Origin: an uncultured Bacteroidia bacterium | Lineage (GTDB): Bacteria; Bacteroidota; Bacteroidia; Bacteroidales; Prolixibacteraceae | Direction of reading: 5' to 3' | NCBI GenBank assembly: GCA_903897145.1 | Contig: CAIUAN010000020.1 | Span: 1-64,000 of the forward strand | Length of the DNA: 64,000 bases | In this document: piece by piece, positions 34,643 to 41,511 of the stretch | Numbering within the stretch: the first letter of the stretch is position 1 | Layout: each line of letters opens with the position of its first letter | Translations under genes and position numbers: made by a program | The notes under the pieces: generated by a model | The model's input: the letters and a program-made list of their open reading frames with translations, nothing else | Told to the model about the DNA's origin: nothing | The model's database searches: none

Positions 34643-35536
34643 TTAGCTAGCAATAATATGCTTCAGCTTATCCTTTAGTAGCATTAAACGAAATCTGAAT
34701 GTAGGTTCTGGTTCAAGAAGGGGACCCGTAAATGGTGTCCCTATTCGAAGATAGAATTTAAAGAAAGTTGAGCTGCTAATTCCCCATTTTAATAAGAATT
34801 GTTTACTGCCGTTGTTTTTCTTTACCCTTCGTGTCGTGGAGGATAGGAAATGATAGCCTCGGCTTCTTGACACACCTTTAAAATAGCGCACCCCAACATG
34901 CCAAAGCTTCATCATAAAGTCCGGGTCTGAATACATCCCTGGAGTAAATTCGATGCTTAACCCTCCAATTAGATCCCAGATCTGCCGATGAATGATCATC
35001 GGATACCAATTACACCCATTCCAGTCATGAAAGGGTAACTCTTTGTATATCTTTAATAAACCTTCTTCATTGAATTCATCAAAAGTCCTTCCAAAGTTCT
35101 GAGGCGCTAACACGCATCCATAACTCGTCGATTTCGGTTGAAGTAAAGTCCCTGAAATACAGAAATAGTTGTGATCAAGTTTTTTAACCTCTTCCAGCAG
35201 CGACTTGTCCCATTCCGGACAAACATACATGTCGTCATCGATTAGACAGATATAGTCTGCGTCAGCCATAGAGACTGGTCCGTTAAAGCCATAACAAACA
35301 CCCGCGTTTGATGCGGAATAGGTGTGGCTGATCTTATTCTCTTTTAGCCATTCTAGCGTTCCATCTGTGGCTTCGTTTGCATGAACGATCACCTGATGCT
35401 TGTAGGTTGAGTTTTTACGAATGGCCTCGATGCATAACTTCAATAATGCCAGGTTATTCCAAGAGGGAATAAGGATCGAGAATACTGGTTTCTCCGATTC
35501 TGGGTATTTGTAAAATTGAATCTTATCAATCGACAT
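34643..35536 (-). CDS. Family 2 glycosyltransferase
   Basis: The 297-residue protein is a soluble GT2 enzyme. It has PVFSILIPSWNNLALLKLCI, VIVHANEATDGTLEWLKE, SNAGVCYGFNGPVSMADADY, the metal-binding CLIDDDMYVCPEWD, and GMYSDPDFMMKLWHVGVRYF. There is no clear membrane helix. It belongs with the other sugar transferases of this region, perhaps in a capsule, O-antigen or protein O-glycan. A TATCTTTG box at 35588-35581 on the minus strand could be its promoter. Confidence 0.85.
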   Translation of the reverse strand: MSIDKIQFYKYPESEKPVFSILIPSWNNLALLKLCIEAIRKNSTYKHQVIVHANEATDGTLEWLKENKISHTYSASNAGVCYGFNGPVSMADADYICLIDDDMYVCPEWDKSLLEEVKKLDHNYFCISGTLLQPKSTSYGCVLAPQNFGRTFDEFNEEGLLKIYKELPFHDWNGCNWYPMIIHRQIWDLIGGLSIEFTPGMYSDPDFMMKLWHVGVRYFKGVSRSRGYHFLSSTTRRVKKNNGSKQFLLKWGISSSTFFKFYLRIGTPFTGPLLEPEPTFRFRLMLLKDKLKHIIAS

Positions 35537-35841
35537 GGCAGATAATGCTATTATTTTTGAAATCGGTAAAAGAATTATTGCAAAGATAAAATTATCAAAG
35601 GAAATTTGGATGTCCTTATAAGGTTGTTAAATTTCATCTTTTTCGCCGGGCTGTCGAATGCTTTTAGCTATTTTTTTATTTTAAATTGATTGATGTTTAC
35701 TTCAAATTTAATTGATTGCAATTGATCTTATTGAAACTTTATTCCGATACCCTTTTTATTCTGATGCGGATTCGGTTAATTTGTATTTATATAAAACGAT
35801 GAATTGATTTTATCTCAAATCTAAGAACTCGAGATTACGGC
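35537..35841. other. 305-bp divergent intergenic region
   Basis: No gene is visible. On the minus strand TATCTTTG (35588-35581) fits a -7 box for the glycosyltransferase gene, without a matching upstream TTTG. I see no clear promoter for the DivIC-like gene to the right. Confidence 0.4.
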
Positions 35842-36150
35842 ATGAATAAACCAGTTATCCTAAAAGCTTTTTTAAAAACCATTAAGAACAAGTATTTGTT
35901 TGCTTTTTTGGTTTTTAGCGTGTGGATGATTTTTCTGGATGATAACAATATTTTGTTTCTTCGTCAGAACTTGAACAAGGTAAAGCGTTATCGGATTGAG
36001 AGTGTCTATTATAAAGATAAGATACAGAAAGATAACGAACGACTAGAGGAGTTGAAAACAAGTTCGAAGAACCTAGAGAAATTTGCCAGAGAGCAGTTTT
36101 TTATGAAGAAGAAAAATGAAGATATTTTTGTTATCATCGAAAAGAAGTAA
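35842..36150 (+). CDS. FtsB/DivIC-like septum formation initiator
   Basis: The 102-residue protein has one membrane helix (about residues 19-33, LFAFLVFSVWMIFL), then DDNNILFLRQNLNKVKRYR, a coiled coil (about 45-80), and the family end KNLEKFAREQFFMKKKNEDI with FVIIEKK. FtsB and DivIC link FtsL and FtsQ to the divisome at the septum. The FARE.FFMKK segment is the conserved part. It starts a pair with the YqgE gene 11 bp downstream. Confidence 0.88.
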   Translation: MNKPVILKAFLKTIKNKYLFAFLVFSVWMIFLDDNNILFLRQNLNKVKRYRIESVYYKDKIQKDNERLEELKTSSKNLEKFAREQFFMKKKNEDIFVIIEKK

Positions 36151-36161
36151 TTTTTTGAACG

Positions 36162-36746
36162 ATGAAAATTGATTTTGATTTCTTTAAGATTAAACAGCGA
36201 ATTACTCCCCAAAAGGGTCGGATCATAATTTCAGAGCCATTTCTTCACGGCGAATTGTTTAGTCGATCTGCAGTTTTGCTAGTTGAATATTCGAGTGAAG
36301 GCGCTGTCGGTTTTATCCTTAATAAACCTTTTGAGTCTGATTTAAACGATTTGTTTAGCATGCCATTAGGCTACACTCCTGAGCTTTTTACTGGTGGGCC
36401 AGTAAGTCCCGACAACCTTTTTTATGTCCATACCTTAGGTGCTCAACTGGAAGGAAGTATCCAAATTAAGGATCAGCTATCGTGGGGTGGAGATTTTGAA
36501 GCTTTGAAATTTGCCCTTGTCACGGGTACTGTAAAGCCTGAGCAAGTAAAGTTTTTTGTTGGTTATTCGGGATGGAGCGCAGGTCAACTAGAACAGGAAA
36601 TAGCGGAGAACTCATGGCTTGTTGTTGAGTCTGATACCTATCAAGTAATGAATAGCAATCGTAATTTTTGGCTAGAGAGTGTCAAGAGCGCAGGAGGTCA
36701 TTATGAGACGTGGCAGAATTTCCCCGTCGATCCAAATGCCAATTGA
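36162..36746 (+). CDS. YqgE/AlgH-family protein
   Basis: The 194-residue protein has the family words PQKGRIIISEPFLHGELFSR, EGAVGFILNKPFES, FTGGPVSPDNLFYVHTLG and VKFFVGYSGWSAGQLEQEI with ENSWLVVE. YqgE/AlgH proteins are widespread cytosolic proteins; the molecular role is unknown, although AlgH was linked to alginate gene control in Pseudomonas. The length is normal. It lies 11 bp after the DivIC-like gene and converges with the aminotransferase gene with a 4-bp gap. Confidence 0.9.
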   Translation: MKIDFDFFKIKQRITPQKGRIIISEPFLHGELFSRSAVLLVEYSSEGAVGFILNKPFESDLNDLFSMPLGYTPELFTGGPVSPDNLFYVHTLGAQLEGSIQIKDQLSWGGDFEALKFALVTGTVKPEQVKFFVGYSGWSAGQLEQEIAENSWLVVESDTYQVMNSNRNFWLESVKSAGGHYETWQNFPVDPNAN

Positions 36747-36750
36747 TCTG

Positions 36751-37590
36751 CTAGGTAGAGGGGTGTTCGACTTTTGTAATCTCTTGCAGCTTATGCGCTA
36801 GAGCCATTGTTTCGCTCTTATAATACCGTCGACTATTAAGTCCTAAAACGGAAAGAATTCCGAAGCAATTATCAATTAGAAATAGCTCATCGGCATTCAT
36901 TAAGTCCTCCTTGCTGATCGATTCAATCTCCCTTGACAGATACCCACATTTTTGAACACAACGCTTGATACTACTCAAGATGGGTGGAGTATAACCATTG
37001 GCTCTTAAGCTTGGGAAATAGACGGTTTTATTTGAAATATACCCAAATGAACCTCCTATTGACTCACAAGCTAAGTCGCTTTGATTTAGTAGAATCAGGT
37101 TGTTTTTCCCTTGCGCTATAGCGGCATGAGTGGCTGAAGTCCAAAGTGTTCTGCTTGAAAGCTCAAAGGCACTCTGTTTCGAAACTGATTTTGTCCCCTC
37201 TGTGTAAAAATCAATCAAAAGATTACTCTCCACAATGGGATAAAAACCATTGGCTAACTCATCGGCAGTCATCAGGTATTCAGTTCCACTTGTGCTTGGA
37301 ATAAGATGGATGGTGACTTTCGCGGCTAAGTAAAAGTGGTTTTTATTTAATAGTCTTGATACATCACTCTTGAATCGGGAAAGGTTCCAGTCTTTGGGTA
37401 CTGACAAATGCATCGAAGTAAGTCCGCGAAGTAAATAATTGAAATTATCTTCTGCGAATAAGATTAAGTTATTCTCCGTTCGGAATGATTCTTTGATCCC
37501 TGAATTTAGTCTGAAAAGGTCTAGCCCACTAAAAAGAAGGTCACTTTCTTTGTGAAATTTGCCATTGTATAGTGTGAATCCTCCTTTCAT
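36751..37590 (-). CDS. Divergent class IV aminotransferase homologue (PabC/IlvE-like)
   Basis: The 279-residue protein matches class IV PLP enzymes in outline: a start GGFTLYNGKF, a middle NFNYLLRGLTSMHL, and a C-half QGKNNLILLNQSDLACES with IGGSFGYI, where Glu176 corresponds to the conserved E before the cofactor loop. However, the usual K-[TS]-L-N-Y carrying the PLP lysine reads SSRTLW here (Arg147), and I see no other lysine in its place. The His of the usual H-x2-RL motif is also replaced by Asn. It may be catalytically inactive or have changed function. Bacteroidota often carry a class IV gene beside yqgE. Confidence 0.75.
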   Translation of the reverse strand: MKGGFTLYNGKFHKESDLLFSGLDLFRLNSGIKESFRTENNLILFAEDNFNYLLRGLTSMHLSVPKDWNLSRFKSDVSRLLNKNHFYLAAKVTIHLIPSTSGTEYLMTADELANGFYPIVESNLLIDFYTEGTKSVSKQSAFELSSRTLWTSATHAAIAQGKNNLILLNQSDLACESIGGSFGYISNKTVYFPSLRANGYTPPILSSIKRCVQKCGYLSREIESISKEDLMNADELFLIDNCFGILSVLGLNSRRYYKSETMALAHKLQEITKVEHPST

Positions 37591-37649
37591 TCGTCTGGGT
37601 ATAACTTAAAATGAACTTGGGTTTATCTAAACTTTAAATGTAACAATTG

Positions 37650-38264
37650 TTACAATGCCATCCTTCCAAGGAGCAGGTCTAAGAATCCTATCAACAAGGC
37701 TGGCTTAAGAACTATTGGAAGTAAAAAACCAAATATCGCACCTAAGAAATGGGCATCATGACCAATATTGTCTGCTTTCTTAGTACTCATATAATATGAA
37801 TAGTAAAGGTAAAGACCTCCGAAAATAATACCCGGGATAGGTAAGATTCCAAAGAAATAGATGTTGTTCCAAGGGTCAAAAAATATAGCGGTAAACAGGA
37901 CGGCAGATACAGCTCCTGAAGCTCCAACTGCATTGTAGTATGGATTACTGCGATTTTGATAAAGTGAATATAGGGTTGAGAAAATTACTGAGCCGAAGAT
38001 TAAAAATAGGTAGTAGGAGCGCCCTTGATCACCAAAGTTAAGTCCGAAGAATTGCTCTACTGCCGTACCAAAGGAGTACAACACAATCATATTTACAAGT
38101 AGATGCTCCCAGTTGGCATGCACAAAGGCATGTGTGATCAGTCGGTACCATTGCTTCCCTTGCACTATTTTATAGGCGTTGAATTGCAAATTATACATGA
38201 TTCGTTGCTGCGAAAAAGCTATTGCAGAAACTATGGAGATGCTGGCAATTAAGTATAGAGTCAT
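37650..38264 (-). CDS. Rhomboid-family intramembrane serine protease
   Basis: The 204-residue protein has six membrane helices and the full catalytic set: the WEHLLVNM motif in the second helix, the nucleophile Ser116 in GASGAVSA, and the general base His172 in DAHFLGAIFGF. Rhomboids cut membrane proteins within or next to their transmembrane segments. The substrate is unknown. It is the last gene in a run with holA (8-bp gap). Confidence 0.9.
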   Translation of the reverse strand: MTLYLIASISIVSAIAFSQQRIMYNLQFNAYKIVQGKQWYRLITHAFVHANWEHLLVNMIVLYSFGTAVEQFFGLNFGDQGRSYYLFLIFGSVIFSTLYSLYQNRSNPYYNAVGASGAVSAVLFTAIFFDPWNNIYFFGILPIPGIIFGGLYLYYSYYMSTKKADNIGHDAHFLGAIFGFLLPIVLKPALLIGFLDLLLGRMAL

Positions 38265-38272
38265 AGTCTAAT

Positions 38273-39277
38273 TTAATAATGAAGAATTTTGAATGTAAGT
38301 TCGCGCAAGAGTTCACCAGATTTTAGTGTACCACCTCGAGCACCCTTTGAGCGTAGATCATATTCGCGCATCATGGAGATAATTTGGATCGATTTGTCTA
38401 AGGGGTAGTTCCGTGCTGCATCGATGTAGTCATTGATGAAGAATGGACTTACTCCCAGTTTTGCCGCCACTGCGTTCCGATCTGATTTTATCTCTATGGT
38501 GTTGTAGGTGAGTATCTTTCGATAATATCCAATCAGCATACCTATGATGGCAGGTAGAGGATTTGCCTTTTCGTTGTCAATAAAATAGTTGACAATTTGA
38601 TTTGTTTTAAGGACGTCTTTTTTGCCTAATGCTTTTTGTAATTCAAACATATTAAAATCCTTGCTGATTCCAATGTTTTTCTCCACATCCTCTGGCATAA
38701 TACTCGTTCCAGGCACCATGCTGATGGTTACTTTATCTAACTCATTGACTATTCGTTGTAGATCGCTGCCTACATGATCGGTGATCATTTGGGCTGCTCT
38801 GGGATCGATGCCCAGATTTATTTCTTTTAAATATTTGGTGATCCAGCCTGGTATATTGCTATCATAAAGTGGTTTGGATTCAAAATAAACCCCGCCTTTA
38901 TTAACTGTTTTGTAGAGTTTTTTTCGCTTGTCAATGGTTTTGTATTTGTAGTTAATCACTAAAATCGTCGACTTAAGTGGGTTCTCTACATAGGAGGCAA
39001 GCTCCTCAATATCTTTGATGTTCTGTGCTTCCCGGATGACCACGACCTGCCGCTCTGACATCATGGGATATCTCTTTGCAGCAGTCAAGATCGAATCAAT
39101 TGTTAAGTCTTTACCGTATAATATCGATTGATTAAATCCCTTTTCTTCCTCGCTGAGGGTATGTTCTAAGATGTAATCACTAATCTGATCCATAAAATAA
39201 GGTTCTGCACCTTCCAGAAAGTATACCGGGGCATAGTTTTTACTCTTAAGATCAGCTATAATCTGGTTGAAATCCAT
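38273..39277 (-). CDS. holA: DNA polymerase III subunit delta
   Basis: HolA is part of the clamp loader that opens the sliding clamp. The 334-residue protein has the delta fold: YFLEGAEPYFMDQISDYILE, the region RYPMMSERQVVVIREAQNIK, GWITKYLKEI, and the C-terminal LRSKGARGGTLKSGELLREL. It lacks an ATPase site, as delta subunits do. The length is typical. It lies divergent from a lone HsdR-N-type protein. Confidence 0.93.
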   Translation of the reverse strand: MDFNQIIADLKSKNYAPVYFLEGAEPYFMDQISDYILEHTLSEEEKGFNQSILYGKDLTIDSILTAAKRYPMMSERQVVVIREAQNIKDIEELASYVENPLKSTILVINYKYKTIDKRKKLYKTVNKGGVYFESKPLYDSNIPGWITKYLKEINLGIDPRAAQMITDHVGSDLQRIVNELDKVTISMVPGTSIMPEDVEKNIGISKDFNMFELQKALGKKDVLKTNQIVNYFIDNEKANPLPAIIGMLIGYYRKILTYNTIEIKSDRNAVAAKLGVSPFFINDYIDAARNYPLDKSIQIISMMREYDLRSKGARGGTLKSGELLRELTFKILHY

Positions 39278-39426
39278 CCTTTATTATGTTTCATTTTAAT
39301 CGGTTATAACTTTCACTAAGCTATAACTTTCATCTGATTATTATACGTGTACAAAATTATCCGGATTTTGCAGATTCTTGTCTCAAATCAAAATAAAAAT
39401 TAGCTTTGACGGTATAATTTTATTCG

Positions 39427-39885
39427 ATGAACCTTAATCTTCCTTCTTACTCATTTCGTGTCAAAGAGCAAACTGATCAGCGACTGATCTTTGATGAATT
39501 TCGAAAGAGATGGGTTAAATTAACACCAGAGGAGTGGGTTCGTCAGAATTTCGCCAGATACCTTACAGAAGTTAAACATTTCCCTGCTTCTTTATTATCT
39601 GTAGAACGCTCCTTACGGATTAATCAGCATGATTTTCGGACTGATATCGTACTCTTCTCTAAAACTGGTCAACCCTTAGTGGTTGTTGAATGTAAGGCTC
39701 TGGAGGTTAAAATTTCACAACAAGTATTTGATCAGATTGCCAGGTATAATCTAGCTCTACGCGTCGATTATTTAGTTGTGACCAATGGAATGATGCATTA
39801 TTGCTGTCGTTTTGATCAGCAAAGTATGACCTATTCCTTTCTTCCAGAAATACCCGATTATCTCGACTTAGTTGGGCGTGTTTAG
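39427..39885 (+). CDS. Single-domain HsdR-N (PD-(D/E)XK nuclease-like) protein
   Basis: The 152-residue protein matches only the N-terminal nuclease domain of type I restriction R subunits. The N-terminal part has EEWVRQNFARYLTEVKHFP and SLRINQHDFR, then the nuclease motif with Asp73 (RTDIVLF) and Glu88-x-Lys90 (VVVECKA), then ISQQVFDQIARYN and VDYLVVTNGMMHYCC. No helicase, HsdM or HsdS is near, so it is not a restriction system as it stands. Short proteins of this kind occur as stand-alone genes beside holA in other Bacteroidota, to my knowledge, and suggest a housekeeping DNA role. The substrate is unknown. Confidence 0.85.
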   Translation: MNLNLPSYSFRVKEQTDQRLIFDEFRKRWVKLTPEEWVRQNFARYLTEVKHFPASLLSVERSLRINQHDFRTDIVLFSKTGQPLVVVECKALEVKISQQVFDQIARYNLALRVDYLVVTNGMMHYCCRFDQQSMTYSFLPEIPDYLDLVGRV

Positions 39886-39900
39886 CCGATTCTGAGTCTT

Positions 39901-40431
39901 TTACTTCTCCTTTATCCTTTGATAGAATAGTTCATCTTTCCAGCCCTGACCATCACGAAGCCACTCTTTTTTTGTCCCGCTGAGGATAAACCCGTGCTTC
40001 TCAAATAGAGCTCTGCTAGGTAAATTGTCGGGCTCTATATTGGCATAAATCTGGTGTATGTTGAGTTTATCAAAGCAATAGGGTACAAGCAATTCAAGCG
40101 CAGCCGAAGCATAACCTTTTGATCTGTCTTCTTTCGAATGAATTAATAGACCAATGCCTATCCTTGAATGATGAGGGTCGAATTCGAAAAGGTCTATGGC
40201 CCCAACGGTTTTTCCATCTGCCGTGTCGATCATCAATCGCAACTGTTTTGTTGCGTAAATATCTTGATCTGAATTTTTAATGTATAGTGCTAGGATATAG
40301 TTTGAAAATGGGACCAATGTATTGCTGATATTCCACACCTCTTCGTTGTTTTCCCAAGCATAGATTAGCTCAATATCTTCGGGCTCAAGAGCTCGCAGAC
40401 GAATAATTTCAGAGGAGAGGTGCAGTTTCAT
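39901..40431 (-). CDS. GNAT-family N-acetyltransferase, RimJ/SpeG-like
   Basis: The 176-residue protein shows the GNAT core: IIRLRALEPEDIELIYAWEN, GAIDLFEFDPHHSRIGIGLL, the CoA-binding DRSKGYASAALELLV, and YANIEPDNLPSRALFEKHGF. Members acetylate spermidine (SpeG) or protein N-termini (RimJ/L); which applies here is open. I chose the ATG at 40431. A GTG at 40443 would overlap the recR stop by four bases (GTGA) and extend the protein by four residues; the overlap suggests the two genes form one operon. Confidence 0.87.
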   Translation of the reverse strand: MKLHLSSEIIRLRALEPEDIELIYAWENNEEVWNISNTLVPFSNYILALYIKNSDQDIYATKQLRLMIDTADGKTVGAIDLFEFDPHHSRIGIGLLIHSKEDRSKGYASAALELLVPYCFDKLNIHQIYANIEPDNLPSRALFEKHGFILSGTKKEWLRDGQGWKDELFYQRIKEK

Positions 40432-40439
40432 AATTACGA

Positions 40440-41060
40440 TCACATAAAGTTTTCAAATAACATTCTGTTGACGATCGATCGTCCAAGGGTTATCTCATCG
40501 GTGTATTCAATCTCGTCGCCGATCGAGACTCCTCGAGCCAATGTGGTAATCTTTACCGGTTGATCCTTTAGCTTTTTAAATATGTAGAAGTTTGTGCTGT
40601 CACCTTCCATCGTTGTACTTAAGGCAAAAATAATCTCGTCGGCCTCGCCTTTAGAAACTCTTTCTAAGAGTGAGTCGATCTCTAAATCAGCAGGTCCAAT
40701 GCCGTCCATGGGCGAGATAATTCCGCCAAGAACATGATATACACCACGATATTGTTGGGTGTTCTCAACCGACATCACATCTCTAATATTTTCAACCACG
40801 CACACTAGTCTATGATCGCGAGCTGGATTACTGCAAATGTTGCAAATATCGGAGTCTGAAATATTACGACATATCCGACAGTGTTTAACCTCATCACGCA
40901 GCTGGGTTAAGGCTTTACTGAAACGTGCAACCTCATCAGGCTCTTTTTTTAAGAGGTGAAGGACTAAGCGTAAAGCGGTTTTTTTTCCGATTCCTGGGAG
41001 CTTAGAGAATTCATTAACTGCGTTTTCTAGTAGTTTGGATGGAAAATGATCAAAGGTCAT
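40440..41060 (-). CDS. recR: Recombination protein RecR
   Basis: RecR works with RecO (and RecF) to load RecA at gaps. It has the helix-hairpin-helix [20 protein letters not shown], a zinc finger with cysteines in [17 protein letters not shown], and a Toprim domain with [28 protein letters not shown] and [21 protein letters not shown] start it at the ATG 41060, giving 206 residues, the usual length. A TTG at 41081 in frame would give seven more. Confidence 0.95.
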   Translation of the reverse strand: MTFDHFPSKLLENAVNEFSKLPGIGKKTALRLVLHLLKKEPDEVARFSKALTQLRDEVKHCRICRNISDSDICNICSNPARDHRLVCVVENIRDVMSVENTQQYRGVYHVLGGIISPMDGIGPADLEIDSLLERVSKGEADEIIFALSTTMEGDSTNFYIFKKLKDQPVKITTLARGVSIGDEIEYTDEITLGRSIVNRMLFENFM

Positions 41061-41189
41061 GCATAAGTTTTGTTTCCCCAAAGTTAATAAGAGTGATGAA
41101 TTGCGTTTCGTTTTTTGTAAATAAATCTATGATAGTCCTAAATTTTCATTGCGAAGTAAGTTGGCTAGAGATATTTCTGAAGTTTGATT

Positions 41190-41220
41190 TTTGGTAAGCT
41201 AGGTTAAAATAGTATTTTTG
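41190..41220 (+). promoter_or_regulatory. Promoter of the thiamine receptor operon
   Basis: TTTG (41190-41193), a spacer of 19, then TATTTTTG (41213-41220) match the Bacteroidota consensus. Transcription should start near 41227, just before the first TPP aptamer, so both aptamers would be in one leader RNA. Confidence 0.75.
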
Positions 41221-41233
41221 TATCGAAATAATA

Positions 41234-41308
41234 AAAGGGGTGCCTTAATAATTCGGGCTGAGATCAAACCCATCGAACCTGTTCAGGTAATGCTGAAAAG
41301 GGAAAATG
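41234..41308 (+). promoter_or_regulatory. TPP riboswitch, first of two
   Basis: The conserved THI-box words are present in order: GGGGTGCC, GGGCTGAGATCA, CCCATCGAACCTG, CAGGTAATGCTG and AGGGAAAA. These form the P2/P3 and P4/P5 arms that bind thiamine pyrophosphate. The 5' flank (AATAAAA) cannot pair with the 3' flank (AAAATGA), so no evident P1 helix is present. The aptamer may be weakened. A hairpin follows directly. Confidence 0.85.
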
Positions 41309-41336
41309 AACCATCATTCCACTTTTAGATTTCTTT
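41301..41336 (+). terminator. Possible expression-platform hairpin of the first TPP riboswitch
   Basis: GGAAAATGA (41301-41309) can pair with TCATTCC (41314-41320) with one bulged A and a four-base loop, and a U-rich stretch follows from 41322. The 5' arm is shared with the 3' end of the aptamer, so ligand binding could change its formation. The stem is short and A/T-rich. Confidence 0.4.
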
Positions 41337-41385
41337 TTTATCAGAATTTATTGAGTCATTACGCTATTGTCGTGATTCAAATTTT

Positions 41386-41467
41386 TCGCAATGGGGTGCC
41401 TTACTAATTCGGGCTGAGATCATACCCACCGAACCTGATCCAGGTAATGCTGGTGTAGGGATGGCGA
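41386..41467 (+). promoter_or_regulatory. TPP riboswitch, second of two
   Basis: It has GGGGTGCC, GGGCTGAGATCA, CCCACCGAACCTGATC, CAGGTAATGCTGG and TAGGGA in canonical order. P1 is clear: TCGCAAT (41386-41392) pairs with ATGGCGA (41461-41467), six of seven positions. It lies 77 bases after the first aptamer and 44 bases before the receptor ATG, so it could act on translation by covering the start region. Confidence 0.93.
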
Positions 41468-41511
41468 TGATTTTCAACAACCTCATTGATTAACTTTTTA
41501 AATTGGTTTCA

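Larger units (their letters stand above)
41061..41511. other. 451-bp leader region with promoter and two TPP riboswitches
   Basis: Between recR (minus) and the TonB receptor (plus) lies a long leader. It holds one promoter (41190-41220), one TPP aptamer (about 41234-41308), a hairpin with T-rich tail (about 41301-41336), a second TPP aptamer (41386-41467), and about 40 bases to the receptor ATG. No protein gene is visible. Confidence 0.8.

Noticed and set aside
39305..39332. Direct repeat TATAACTTTCA (39305-39315 and 39322-39332) upstream of holA
   Set aside because: Two copies of an A/T-rich 11-mer 17 bp apart are a weak signal, with no further support.
39427..39885. Part of a type I restriction-modification system
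   Set aside because: Only the HsdR-N domain is present. No methylase, specificity or helicase gene lies near, so I treat it as a stand-alone protein.
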